This document shows positions 32,482-44,318 of a DNA stretch of 60,000 nucleotides, in pieces. The stretch's first letter is position 1. Each line of letters opens with the position of its first letter. The DNA is from Polytrichum commune (lineage: Eukaryota; Streptophyta; Polytrichopsida; Polytrichales; Polytrichaceae): contig OX485808.1 of assembly GCA_950295325.1 (NCBI GenBank), forward strand, positions 9,118,501-9,178,500, written 5' to 3'. The translations under genes and the position numbers were made by a program. The notes beneath the pieces were generated by a model. That model had not been told where the DNA came from. It saw only the letters and a list, made by a program, of their open reading frames with translations, and searched no databases.

Positions 32482-33320
32482 AGCTGTAGTGCAAGCCATA
32501 TCCTCAAAGGATGCTCATTTCTACCTTCCAGTCTTGTAGTGTTTATTTTCTGAAACAACCACTAGTGTGAAGCAGATAGTTTTGCTCATTTGTGCAGTCT
32601 TCTGAAAAAATGCCTTGCATGTTGTATCTTATAATTTTGTCAATATTGTGACCCAACACATTAGAAACACAAAGGTTCATTCTCTGGTATTATGCCTCTT
32701 TCATGGTCTGGGCTACATAGCATCAGTAATGAACAAACAACACTGAAGAATGAAATATGAATGGAATGCTAGCTTTTCAGATGGAAGGTGGTTAAGCTTC
32801 TGTTTCTACACACTTTTTGATCAATAAGGTTTCACTAGGATTAGCTTGGCTTGATAGTTCATGTTCATACTGTCCTTGTGGTAAGAACATCATTTATCTT
32901 ATTTGAGATTGGATCCATGTAGGAGAGAGTGGCTTCTAAGCATTTCATTGTGGGATGAATCAAAATTCAAAACCTTGCAGTGTTTGACGATAAGAAACTT
33001 CTAATGGCGTTTGAACATAGTTTACACCTAAGCCATGTGACCAAGGAGTTCTGTCATGATGTGGATCCCTTTGTTCATTTTCCTCCTGCAAAATCTTTTT
33101 TGCATGAGAGGGGGTATTACTGCTAATTAAACAAGTTCCAATAAGGTGAATCATGGAACCCAATAGAACATTTTATCAACCTAAATCCCTTGAGATAAGT
33201 ACTCCAGATGGTGTAGCTTAGTTATCAAGCTACAGATTCGAGATACACAGGCTGAATTCTAGACTACCTTGCTGCCATTGGTAAGTTCATTTGCAACATG
33301 TATTATTGTTGATCTGTAGG
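32482..33320. other. 3' flank of the zinc-knuckle gene, no gene seen
   Basis: The 3' untranslated region is expected here. Near 33210-33270 there is a weak tRNA-like promoter pattern ('ggtgtagcttagtt' and 'gattcgagatac') that is too poor to call. Confidence 0.4.
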
Positions 33321-33652
33321 TACTAAGGTAGATGCGTGTTGTTTGGATAGTTTTCTCTCTGCACCCACTTCTTGTAGGATATGAAACTTGCAATTAGTGT
33401 GAGATGATTAGCAAATCCAAATTATGTCCATAACCATTTGCCTCAGAATTTTTGTAGCTCATATGAAGATCCTGTTTATTATTGTATTGAAGATTCTTGT
33501 GCTCATCAAGTGGTCATGTTGGTCCCCTAATCATGTTGACTGCTGGGCCTAGAATGATTAGCATATTTTGAGCATGTAGTCCAGTCTCTTTTAAACACAT
33601 GCAATTTTTGGTGTTTGTTCTTAGATCCACACTGAACCACATACTATTCTTG
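33321..33652 (+). repeat. Dispersed repeat with 'ggatatgaaac' block, copy 2
   Basis: Matches copies at 15791-16085 and 34640-34925 in block order; it is longer because of an extra 'ggtcccctaatcatg' segment. Confidence 0.6.
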
Positions 33653-34129
33653 CTATGTTGAAGTAAGGTACTGGGAGAAGTCAGGAGTGCAATTCATGTG
33701 TAATTTGGATAACACTTGAGCAGCTTATACATTTCCATGCATGTGCAGGTTTTTCAGTGCTGCTACATGAAATCAGACCCTACAAGTTCCATGGGAATAG
33801 GTCAAAAATCTGTCTCTTGGATGATCAAACGGGAGAAACTTGATCATTGAAGACATGGACTTTATCTACCAGGTTCACCAAGTGCAAATGTGATAAATTC
33901 AAGCAATATGCATGAGCAAATATTTCAACCAACCTCCTTGGAACAATGTGTCAGGAGAACAATTGAGTGGAAAATTAATGTGACCGCACTAATTTGTATA
34001 TGTTCATGGGAGAAAGAAAATTAAGGAAATCTATGAGCAACACTTCCACCATTCAAAAGTAATTCAATTAATGCAAAAAATGGAAAACTTGATTCATTCC
34101 AATGTGTTATCATGAAAAGCATAGCATAT

Positions 34130-34225
34130 CAATATCAGCATCAGTATCAGTAGCAAAGCAAAGCATAGCATAGCATAACATATCAGTATTAGTAGCAAAG
34201 CAAAGCAAAGCTAAGCTACACTAGC
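34130..34225. repeat. Low-complexity 'agcatagcat / caaagcaaag' tract
   Basis: Pentamer-like repetition of agcat, atcag and caaag units. No function suggested. Confidence 0.75.
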
Positions 34226-34639
34226 TGCACAGGTAATTCCATGCTAGCGTTCATCTAGAGGCAGGATAATGCCAAATTTCATAAACATGTTTTTGGTTCG
34301 GCAACTCACAAATTGTTGCCATTAGATAAGCCATTACTTATTGAGGTTCAAATCATAAGTCACAGGGAATAAAGTTGAGAGCATTTGCTAATGTCTCCTA
34401 GGTATGCTCAACGTCCTCAAGCGTTTTCATGCAGAGGTAGAATATGTTCAGAATTCATGGAACAATTTTTGGGTTCAGGAACCTACAAATCATGGATTTT
34501 ATTGGGTATGTCATGATTGAGGCTTAAATTGCATCTGGCATGGTAGGCATTTCACCAGTTTTCCCATACTTGTGTCTTCAAGACACTCCTCAGAATACAC
34601 ACTGAGCTTAGTGCCAAACCCTGAGAGCACTACTACCAC

Positions 34640-34925
34640 TGCAAAGGTAGATGGGTCTTCTTAAATGATTACTTTTTCCAACTAGCACAGTTCTCCTGGG
34701 ATATGAAACACATAATCAGTACAAGATGTTTAGCAATTCCCAATTGAGACCATAGCCATTTTCCTCATCATTTTTGAAGCTTATATGAATATCTTTTTCA
34801 TCAACAAAGTGAAGCTACTCCGTCATACTCACTAAATGGTCATATGGATTTCTACTGATTATGTTGACCATTACACCTAGAATGGTTCTAATATTTTGAA
34901 CTCGCAGTCAAATCTCTTGGCCGAA
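34640..34925 (+). repeat. Dispersed repeat with 'ggatatgaaacac' block, copy 3
   Basis: Same family and orientation as the copies at 15791 and 33321. The 900 bp that follow, to the retrotransposon, contain nothing I can identify apart from a G run at 35210. Confidence 0.6.
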
Positions 34926-35826
34926 ATCAGTCTCCAGAACGCTTGAATTTCGAAAGTGAAGTCCACACAAATGCTGTTTTTTTTTCTTTTTCTTTTAAAT
35001 TTTTTTTTCCTCTCATCCCTGCATGCTTATATACATCCTGCATGATGTTCAATATTGGTTGCTGATGACGAAATTTCAAGCTCTGATCACAACCTCTGCT
35101 CGGATTTCTGCAATCATCAGGGCTGCACCTTTCATTAAAAACCAAAAACCACATGCGTTCGCAACATACTCTAAGAACCCTCTATATACAAGTGTTTTGG
35201 TCAGAAGGGGGGGGGGGTTCAGCCCCACAAACCTTAGTAGAAGAAAACTCCCCCTGGGTCAAAAGCTTGGCTCCGCCCATGTCTCCAACTACACTACTAC
35301 ACATGCCCAAGAGGTGCTGAAGCTCTCCCCTCTTCCTTGTGGCAAGTTACTACCAACATGGTGATTGGTTGCACAGTACTTAGGGAGGAAATGATTGGCA
35401 AGTGGCTAACATATTGGACCACATGTCATTGAAATGACCAAGGATCTCAGCAAACCCAATCCCAAATTTTCAAGTTCCTAGATTGCCAACTCCAAAACTT
35501 GGCGTGTTGCCTAAAGGTTTTACTCCTTAAGGGCATGTGGCTAGAATAATAGGTGTTGTTAAGGATCAAAGGAGGGTTTCAATAAGTTGGTCATTTACCA
35601 TCTATGAATTTCCTTGTGGCTAGATGGTATAGAGCAAGAGAGGATATGTGCCAACCGCACCCAAGACTAATACTCCCACCACACACTCACCGATTGCACA
35701 AGGGAGACACACAACTCTTTCATGTGCCATAGCATCTCCCCACAACAAATTTTGTTGAGAATGATGACAAAAAGGGAGTGGATGGCATGGCGTTGTTTTG
35801 ATGTGCCTAGACAGGAGCTTAAGCGA

Positions 35827-36083
35827 TGAGAAAGGGTTGATAGACATTGACATTGTTTCAATGGAAGAGAGGGTGAGTACAATTCTCAATGTTATACTAT
35901 ACTACTAATATATGTTTATTATACGTACAGACTAAATATTATTCTATACAACCTCTAGTATGAACTATAGGAGTCTCGACCGTATAACAATCAGGTTATA
36001 TGAGTCACCAAGGGACACTATAGTAGACAATTTATAAGCATGGATGAATGATGGCGGTGGAGCTCGATGAAGAAATATCAACA
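35827..36083 (-). repeat. 3' LTR of the Copia element
   Basis: The minus strand begins TGTTGATA next to the polypurine tract. Blocks shared with the other LTR are 'ggtgagtacaattctcaa', 'agtcaccaagggacactatagtaga' and 'gatgaatgatggcggtggag'. The outer end (TGAG at 35827) is less certain than the inner end. Confidence 0.75.
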
Positions 36084-36092
36084 CCTTCCCTC
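36084..36092 (-). other. Polypurine tract of the Copia element
   Basis: The minus strand reads GAGGGAAGG directly before TGTTGATA. This is where plus-strand priming is expected in LTR retrotransposons, and it fixes the orientation of the element. Confidence 0.75.
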
Positions 36093-36339
36093 AAGCTCCA
36101 TGTCTTTCGGGATTTTTTATTTGGGTTTTTGTGCAATGTGTGTTCACATTGGAGTAGTGTTTGGAGTGCCAATTGAGAGCAATTCATTAGTATGAAGTTG
36201 GACCCTCGTGAGGTGCTTAGTATCTTGATGTTTGGCTTACAAAACAGTTGAATGTTCTTGAGCAAAGTTTTCACCAAAACACACTTGATGTTGGACGCTT
36301 AAGATGTGCTTGAGTGTCATAAACTTGGTATAGCTCATA

Positions 36340-37203
36340 GACCTCCTTGATTTACTTTGTTTGAAAGTTTCAGGATGATAAGATGTTGCAAGTTTTGTGG
36401 CTAGTATTTTTGTTGTTGAGCAAGGTATTTGAACTCATGTTCATTGTTGTTGATGCAGTGTGCAGGCAACGACGTGATTTTATGACCTCCTTGATTTACT
36501 TTGTTTGAAAGTTTCAGGATGATAAGATGTTGCAGGTTTTGTGGCTAGTATTGTTGTTGTTGAGCAAGGTATTTGAACACATGTTCAGTGTTGTTGATGC
36601 AGTGTGCAGGCAACGAGGTGATTTTATGACCTCCTTGATTTACTTTGTTTGAAAGTTTCAGGATGATAAGATGTTGCAGGTTTTGTGGCTAGTATTATTG
36701 TTGTTGAGCAAGGTATTTGAACTCATGTTCAGTGTTGTTAATGTGGTGTGCAGGCAACGAGGTGATTTCATGACCTCCTTGATTTACTTTGTTTGAAAGT
36801 TTCAGGATGATAAGATGTTGCAGGTTTTGTGGCTAGTATTATTGTTGTTGAGCAAGGTATTTGAACTCATGTTCAGTGTTGTTGATGCGGTGTGCAAACA
36901 ACGACGTGAATTTATGACCTCCTTGATTTAATTTGTTTGAAAGTTTCAGGATGATATGATGTTGCAGGTTTTATGGCTAGTATTATTGTTGTTGAGCAAG
37001 GTATTTGAACTCATGTTCAGTGTTGTTGATGCGGTGTGCAAACAACGACGTGAATTTGTGACCTCCTTGATTTAATTTGTTTGAAAGTTTCAGGATGACA
37101 AGATGTTGCAGGTTTTGTGGCTAGTATTATTATTGTTGAGCAAGGTATTTGATCCCATGTTCAGTGTTGTTGATGCGGTGTGCAAACAACGACGTGATTT
37201 TGT
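36340..37203. repeat. Tandem array, six units of 144 bp, inside the Copia element
   Basis: Units begin 'gacctccttgattta' at about 36340, 36484, 36628, 36772, 36916 and 37060, a regular step of 144. Each includes 'aggatgataagatgttgcagg', 'gttgttgagcaaggtatttga' and 'gtgcaggcaacgacgtga'. Stops fall in all frames that I read, so the array is not coding even though 144 is a multiple of three. It lies between the polypurine tract and the RNase H region. Confidence 0.9.
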
Positions 37204-37296
37204 GGCGGTCAGAAGTAAGTTCCTATTTGCTCATGACCAATCATAGTGCCAAGAGTAGCCAATTTCTATGTGACAAATAAAGATAGGGTTTGTCCT

Positions 37297-37437
37297 GGAA
37301 AATGGGGATTCTATGCTGTGAGGAAAAGCCGTAGGTGTGGAATTTTTACTAATTGGTCAGTTCCAAGTTCATCAACACAGTGGAGCTCGATTCAAAGGCT
37401 TCAGAACTAAGAATGAGGCAGAGGCATTTCTTTCATG
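37297..37437 (+). pseudogene. RNase H1 N-terminal / viroplasmin-type domain fragment
   Basis: The plus strand encodes KWGFYAVRKSRRCGIFTNW and, after a change of frame, ARFKGFRTKNEAEAFLS. These are the two conserved halves of the small hybrid-binding domain found at the N-terminus of eukaryotic RNase H1 and in caulimovirus proteins. The frame is broken in the middle. No other viral or RNase H1 catalytic sequence adjoins it on this strand, so a host-type gene fragment carried or captured within the retrotransposon is more likely than a viral relic. Confidence 0.55.
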
Positions 37438-37733
37438 TAAGCAAGCTTCAAAGATTTTAGACCCTGGACAACTAACTAAGTGGGCAGCTATTTAGCTGGC
37501 TAAAAGCTCCAAGGAGCTAAAGCTACGCAGGAATTTAGTGCCTCAAAGGGATAGCTAGTTAAAAACTAAGTGTCATAATCCGGGCGAGGAAAGTTAGCTA
37601 ATAGCTAGCTGGAATCTAAATGTGATCTTGGTGGAATGAATGATGTCATTGCATGCAAACAATTATCTCTCAGACCCGGACTCGTTGAAGCAACGATGTT
37701 TTTGAAACTGAACTAATTCCTAATAATTAGTAG

Positions 37734-37941
37734 ATGTCGTGGTATCTCCGATTGGAACACCTTGATTCCATCTTGTCCTGAATTGCTAGATGGCATTAAC
37801 AATTCCGATGATAATGAAAGTGAAGAAGATGATGATGAAGAAGAAGAAGATGAAGATGATAATGACGATGATGACAAAGATGATGATCTATCACCAGTGT
37901 CATATGAAAGTGAGGAAGCCGACTATACGTGCCGATTTTAA
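37734..37941 (+). pseudogene. Acidic exon-like segment
   Basis: An open stretch reads WNTLIPSCPELLDGINNSDD, then a run of Asp/Glu codons, then LSPVSYESEEADYTCRF and a stop at 37939-37941. It follows 'attagtag', a possible acceptor. It is on the same strand as the RNase H1-N-like fragment 300 bp upstream and may be another exon of the same source gene. Part of the acidity comes from a (GAT/GAA)n simple repeat. Confidence 0.35.
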
Positions 37942-38039
37942 GCCTTTCAATTTCTTTGTGCAACAACATGAAAACACAAAGCCAACCAAGAGCAATACAA
38001 CCAAATATATATAGTTTAATTTCGTTTGAATGGAACGGC

Positions 38040-38460
38040 TGATTGGGTGGCATACTAAGTTCCGTGAGTAGCCTTCCAACCCATATTGTTAAAGCTACAT
38101 AAAGTTACACAAAGCTACATATTTTGATTCCGTAGAACTTCTTGAAACCGTGGCTTGTCTTTTGCTCTACAAAGAAAATGCAACTCTTGCCATTAAGAAT
38201 ACATAGCCACCCATCGAGTGTCTCGTCTCGGGCCATGCAAGCTAATATGCATTCATAAATTCATACATGGGGTTCCTAGCTTGGCTTTGGAACATGATTT
38301 TAATATCCTTTGTTTTGTTGACATAATGTAGAATGTGTTTCACTGCTTCAAGATGGGCTTCCTATGGTTGTGACATGTATTGGCTCATCAAGGTTACTGC
38401 TTCAGCTAGATCTGGTCGAGTTGTTGTTAATAATATGAGTTTGCCAACAATAAGGCAGTC
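38040..38460 (-). pseudogene. Copia RNase H region
   Basis: The minus strand reads TRPDLAEAVTLMSQYMSQP, EAHLEAVKHILHYV, then GGYVFLMARVAFS and SKRQATVSRSSTESKYVAL. These are the well-known C-terminal Copia polyprotein motifs. Stops interrupt it; the catalytic Asp region is poorly preserved. Confidence 0.75.
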
Positions 38461-38469
38461 AAGGGATGG

Positions 38470-40290
38470 ACTCTTCATACCATGTACAAACTAACATTAG
38501 TGTAAGAAGGGGTGTTATTTGAGGTGTTAACGTACATAATATACATAAGGAAGAGGTATTAAATTTTTTTCTAGTGTGTACATTTAACAAAAGGCTATTA
38601 AATGTTTTGAAGTAAAGGTAGATGTACAAAATGGGGTCCCAAGGTCGACATATTTTGTTGATGACATATGTGTTAATTTCATCCAAATCACATTCATTCA
38701 TTGTTGTCATATGTCAAAAGTCTTTTAATGACTCCCTTGGCCATCTTGTTAGGGTTTGCACTTGGGTTCTAGGACAAGCTAGAGGCTCTTGGAGTGCTCA
38801 TGGGCTTCCTTGAGTTTTGCTCTCCATATTGTGGCCAAGTTATTGTGCTCTTGGGTGCAAGTACGGTAAAGTGGACAGCTCCTAATCCCTACCTAATATT
38901 AAGTGAAAGTGATTCAAAACTATACACTAACTTTTAATTTTGTGAAGAGAAAAAGCATATACATTTAGAAAACATATTAATCTACAAAGCGAAGCAATTC
39001 ATGATGACAAAAAAAAATTCAACAAAAGTCTACATATTCCATAATTCAGTGCAAGTGTTGTGCAAGTAGGTGATATTGAACAAGCAACCATCTAAATTTT
39101 GTTTAAAATATGATAAAATTACATTAAATTGATGGGTTTTCACAAATTGTTGTGGTGATGCCCTCAAGTGGATAATGAATTCAAGGAATATGAAAAAAAG
39201 ATTCAACTTTAAAATGTTTAAGGTCATGAAATCTACGTCCCAAAACCATATTCAACCATTTGCTTTTGAGCATCACCTCCAATGATAAGTTTTGAAGATC
39301 TCAACCTAATATTCTACATTTGAGTATTTCACACAACAACACAGCTCATCATGAAAAACATTCCAATTTAAACAACACTTTGGTACTACCTCTAGACCTT
39401 TGACCAAAACAATCATGGTTTTAGTATACCATAGCACTATTTTGATCCACTTTAGCATGCTTGTACCCTCTTTCCTTTCTTTATTTGATGCAATCATTGA
39501 GTTACATGCTATGAATAAAACAAATGTTTAATAACTTTCTCACTAGAAGTGAACATGACTTTACATGTAACGAAGGAATAATTAATTCATGATGGATATT
39601 TTGTATATGTAGCGGAGACATTTATCACATTAAAGTAACAAGCTCAATATAAATACATAAGTCCATTTTCTAGCATGCCGTTAGTACGTACACATTTGTT
39701 TTTCTATATAAACTCCTCGTAATAGGGAGTTCAATTTCACAGTGACCCATGCACATCATTTAGGTTTCCAATGAAGAGTCCACCCCCCGAGGCCAATGAT
39801 GAGCTTGTGTCACTTACAAGTTCGATTCCAGAAGGTAGAAAAACGTGTTCTAGTCGGGGATTTTAAGCATTCCCAGTTCTTGAAACATATCAAGGAACGC
39901 ATTGAGTTTGAGTGAGGACATAGCTGATATCATTTTGTGTTGCAAAAAGCTTAACACTGAGGCACATCTTGAGTGGTGCTAGGTCAGTAGTTTTGAATTG
40001 TTTAGAAAGCTCCTCCTTGAGTCACCTTATTTTAAACTCATCTCCTCCCAGGTCGTCAACAACACACCAGATCAATACAGTCTGGTCCTCTTCCTAAGTA
40101 AATAAAAGCAGTGGATGAGTGGTGGCAGGAACGGTGGAGATCTTACATCGGTCAAATCCGACGGTCGAGAATGCACAGGCAACGTGGCCTCACCAGAAGC
40201 CAGAAGTTGTTTTCATCGCCCATAGACTTCTTCTCGAATAAAAAACATAAAAATTGTAGTTACTATGACTACATGTAAGCCCTATAGATT
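38470..40290. other. AT-rich insertion splitting the Copia polymerase
   Basis: The sequence between the RNase H and RT regions shows no Copia motif; the YVDD-bearing part of RT is missing. Near 39785-39840 a 'gttcgattcc' box preceded by 'ccaatgatgagcttgtg' looks like another tRNA-derived SINE. The rest is unidentified. Confidence 0.5.
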
Positions 40291-40294
40291 GTAA

Positions 40295-40775
40295 GGGCCA
40301 CTTCACACACGAGCCAAGAGCCGTGACCATGAAATTGTGAGGGCCCAAAAGAAAGTGTCCAAAGGCCGTCCCAACACACCTCCAAACTCATGTAGTCTAG
40401 TCACAGATCCTCAAGTGTAGTATGAAGTCATATGCTATTTCAATGGATTTCTATTCCATGCAGATCCTCACACATGATAAAATAAAATAAATCAACGGTT
40501 GTGAGCGTTCGGAGTGCCATGGTCTCCTGGTTTTGTGTTAGGCCTACCTCCAAGAGGTGGTTTATGAAAATAATCCAAGTGACCATGTGACACATGATTT
40601 ATTGAATGCCATGTAGGAATCCATGTAGACTTTACATCCAACTTGCATTCACATACTTTGTTGGTCCCTCAAGTGTAGTGTGAAGCGAACTTGGAGCGGC
40701 TCCGCCTTTTCCACCAATGAGAGTGCTTGAAGTGTAATGGTCACGGGCTCTCAGTCTCGTGTGTGAAGTGGCCCT
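40295..40775 (+). mobile_element. TTA/TAA-flanked MITE, copy B, nested in the Copia element
   Basis: It begins GGGCCACTTCACACACGAG and ends in the complement GTGTGAAGTGGCCC, with TAA on both sides (40292-40294 and 40776-40778). It is 481 bp and very similar inside to the copies at 52333 and 57071. It must be younger than the retrotransposon or than the insertion it sits beside. Confidence 0.85.
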
Positions 40776-40829
40776 AAGACTGTGTCAATCTTCTCGTACC
40801 ACATGCATGGGGATTAACGTAATCCATAT

Positions 40830-41640
40830 AGTGCATGATTCATACTGCATATGAAATGTTCTTCACCTCGTTTGAAAAAACCTAGTGGGTGTTCCATATA
40901 GAGCTCATCGTTTATGAGACTCTATAGAAATGCAATTTTAACATTCATATGTGATGGAGTTTGTGAGCTTTTTGGGTAGCTCAGGCAAGTAAGTGCCATT
41001 TTACTACGGGTGCAAATGTTTCCCCAAAATCTATACCATAGCTTTGTCGTAAACCCATGGGCTACAAGCCTTGCTTTCAATCTTGCTCGGCCCCCCAATG
41101 ATGCACGGTTTTGTGTTATATATCTATATGGTTGAGATTACATGTTTTCATGAGGGTAATGGGAATAAATCCCAAGTATACTTTTTGAATTATAGAATTT
41201 ATCTCTTTTGTCATGGCTTCTTTCCAGCCTAGGGAATGTGAAGTCTCTATGAAACTATCTTTAACTAATATTGATATAACTTTTCATAAGCACACATCAA
41301 AATGATAGTGTATAATCCTCTAATTTGACATTTTGGTGCTTGAAACTTTTAGATTGTATGGAAAGAGTTGGCAAGTCATGAAATGAGGCAAAAATCTCTG
41401 AATCATGATCTGGTAAATCAAGAAAGAAGGTAACAATTGTTGGTGGTAAAGTGATGGAGGAGAGAGAGGTGTATTTTGAGGTTTTGGGATATTGATAAGA
41501 ATATTTGCTTATGATGGTAGTGGTGCTGAAATGAACATGGGTTTTATGGGATTGACTTGATTTGATCTAGAAAGCTTTGAATGATATCATCATCATATGA
41601 TAGTGAATCTTGCATCTCATGTATCCCTAACATGCTTTCT
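40830..41640 (-). pseudogene. Copia reverse transcriptase, 5' part
   Basis: The minus strand shows SYGIDFGETFAPVVKWHLL (the classic Copia RT motif) followed by an ELYMEHPLGF-like segment. Upstream is a linker with FFVESMLGIHEMQDSLSYDD. Several stops are present and the later RT motifs are missing. Confidence 0.75.
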
Positions 41641-41673
41641 ACAAAGAAAACATCATGTGCAAAATTATTTTCT

Positions 41674-42900
41674 TTATGAGGTAGTCCAAACATCCAAAGA
41701 ATTTAGTATGCTTGTCATAGCCGACGAAAACCAAATGGCGTGATTCAGGGTCAAGTTTACTACCATTCTGAAGGTGACTATAAGCAACACAACCAAACCA
41801 GCTAAATCAACAACATTTGGCTTTTGACCAGAATGAACTTCATGTGGTGTAAATTTGTAGAGGGGTTTGACGCGGACGCGGTTGAAGATGTAATTTCCAA
41901 CATGAACGACGTCTTCCCCAAGATAAATTGGGAGATGTTTTGCGGAGAGTGGATCTCTCATTGTTGCCAATAAATATCGATTCTTCCTCTCAACGATGTC
42001 GTTCTGCTGCGGCGTGTATGCTGCACTAAGCTGTCTTTGACTTCCGTGCAACTTGCAAAAGTCTAGGTTTTGTGCGGACATGTATTCACTGCCCATGTTC
42101 GTGTGTACACATGATATCTTGGAGTTCGTTTGTTTTTCTACCATTTTGCGCCATCGCTTGAAGATCTCAAAGGTCTCACTTGTAGCTCCCACAATGTACA
42201 CCCATGATCTTCTAGAGTAGTTGTTGATGAAGGTAAACTGTATGTAGTGTAACCTGGTCATAGATTTGTGGGGCAGTGGGGGCACATAAATCTTACTGGA
42301 CTTAGTTGTAAAGGACGGATATCGGCGTAATACTAACCTTTGGAAAGGGTGTGCGGTGCTGTTTTCCAAGTATTCATGCTTCGCAGTCCGGTTTGTGAAG
42401 AGGAAGTGGAGGCATGCACGTCACTATGTTACGATTTGAAAGGTGGTAAAGAAACTAAGAATTTAAGTGCCCAATTTGATGATGCCAAAGTTATGTTGTA
42501 GAAGGTGCAGCTTTTGCGACGTTGACCGAAATAAGTTTTGATGTTGATGAAGGAAGATGGCAGCTAGCCGTAAGTGATAAGTTGAGTTTGTACAAGTTGT
42601 TCGGTCTCTCGAGTGTTTTAAGTTCTAGTGTAGATTACTTGATGTGGTTTGGTCTAGTTCAGAAACCAACAGGCTCGGGAGCCAAAGAGTGTAAAGTGAC
42701 CTTCATCAACAAATTTTCCTACAAACCAAAGGTTGTTCCTCATTCCTGGTATGTAGAGAACTCCCTGAGCTTCTGTATAGATGTCCAAATCGACATTTCC
42801 TTGACCTACAACAGGAGTGAATGTCCTCCTACAGTATTCACTGAAGTTTTTGGTCCCTCTCTAAATCTATAATAAGGACTCTATTGCTAATGATAAGAGC
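41674..42900 (-). pseudogene. Copia protease remnant and integrase
   Basis: The longest open part (42369-41674) carries integrase core wording: VYIVGATSETFEIFKRW, then TNMGSEYMSAQNLDFCKLHG, TPQQNDIVERKNRYL and FNRVRVKPLYKFTPHE. After a frame change comes SKLDPESRHLVFVGYDKHTK, the usual end of Copia integrase. The catalytic Glu of PQQNDIVERKN is kept. Upstream to 42900 the protease region is broken by stops and cannot be read with confidence. Confidence 0.8.
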
Positions 42901-43119
42901 ACTAGCTCCGCTATCCATGTCAAACATCCCTAGCTCTGGAAGATTGGATTTCATCTGCACATGCTTCAACTACTTCAAATATTCTTGCGTTTGACATTTC
43001 ATCAATTGCAGGTGCTCTTTCGCAAGTGTGCGTTTCTACAATGTTAGTCCAATCTTGTTTTCTCCAAGTTGGAGCATTCACTTTGAGCTAGCGAAGTTTG
43101 TCACAAAGTGGACAAATCT

Positions 43120-44240
43120 TGCAAGCGTCAGCCCAACGATATGGGCTTTCGCAAATGCTGCATCTAACCTTTCTTGGTTCACCGTTAGATAGAGGTATTT
43201 TGACTTGTGTAGCGTTTCGTCTAATGTTGGAGTTATAACGACCTCCAGTGCCCTTGAAGTTGCTCTCTTGCCGCTATTGTTGTAATTTCCACCATCTTGA
43301 GATCCTCCGTAATAATTGTTGTAGGTGTCCAGACGACCACAAGGTATCCAAGATGCTTGACAACATGTATTTCGTCGGGATTGTTGTCTTCCAAGTCAAG
43401 GTTGGAATCCGGATGAGAACAGTGCCTCGTGTTGTGATGGCATGGCGTCTTCTTCCAAATCAGAGTTATGCATGCGCCTTCCGTCTCCCATGACGAAGAT
43501 ACCTTTGAATTCTACAAAGTTTAGCGGGTTATCACGACTAGTAATCATCTGGCGGAAGGTGTCCCAACTCGGGCCAAGAATAGTCAAAACCCTATCAACA
43601 AAGTTCTTCATTCAGTGTGATTGAAATAACGTTTGCAAGTTGACTACTTATGTAACTTACATTCTGCAGGTATTCTCCTATCGTCGTTTCTTCAATCAAT
43701 TTCAAAGTATAGAAAGACTGGGATTTTAGAGTCCAACGTTTATTCATCGAGCTAGATTGAAATATGTCTCTAAGTTTGATCCGCATGATCTTGGGATCCT
43801 CAAATTACATGATGTAAGGTAAGATTGCATCGGTAACTGTGGGCACAATAATCCTTATCGCACGATACCTAAGATCTCGTAGGTAGGGAATTATGTTGCC
43901 TGCTGTTGAGATTGACGGATTAATTTCCGTCGTCATGATATTGTGTGTTGACAGGAGGATCGTTTCCTTCTATAAAAATAGTAATGTTGGCAAATTTGTT
44001 GGTTTTGGCAGTCGATGCACCAGAATCAACAACTACATTGCTGGTTGTTTCTTGTGGATCTACAATTGAACAAACTTTCTTTCCTTGCAAAAGAATCCTC
44101 ACTTTGATCGACCATATGGCATAATCTGGAGTGCCCAGAAGCTTGGACCTTTTTGTAACATCTCCTACTATGACCACGCTTTCCACAACTGCCGAGATGT
44201 GCATCAAAGAACACTGAGGGAATTGAAACAAGGTTCTCAT
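43120..44240 (-). pseudogene. Copia gag and zinc knuckle
   Basis: The minus strand contains the gag-like DYAIWSIKVRILLQGKK, then TTIGEYLQNVSYISSQLA, ILGPSWDTFRQMITSRD, and a Cys-rich stretch near 43140-43190. These are typical of UBN2-type Copia gag. At least three frames are used, so the gene is broken. Confidence 0.7.
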
Positions 44241-44306
44241 ATATCAAAGAATGTGGAGAATATCTATGGCTCTTGAACGAGCTACGTTGCTTGAGAAACA
44301 ACCATC

Positions 44307-44318
44307 ACTTGGACACCA
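44307..44318 (-). other. Candidate primer-binding site of the Copia element
   Basis: The minus strand reads TGGTGTCCAAGT directly after the LTR end ..CAGCA. It matches eight of twelve bases of TGGTATCAGAGC, the initiator-Met tRNA site of most plant Copia elements. Confidence 0.5.

Noticed and set aside
35874-36083. Shorter LTR (210 bp) starting at TGAGTAC
   Set aside because: Similarity between the two LTRs continues about 45 bp further out, and the primer-site-like sequence adjoins the longer version.
36340-37203. Possible CRISPR-like array
   Set aside because: The units are 144 bp of continuous repeat without unique spacers, in a plant nuclear context inside a retrotransposon.
37297-37437. 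Endogenous pararetrovirus relic based on the viroplasmin-type domain
   Set aside because: The domain also occurs at the N-terminus of cellular RNase H1, and no movement, coat or polymerase sequence of that virus group is seen beside it.
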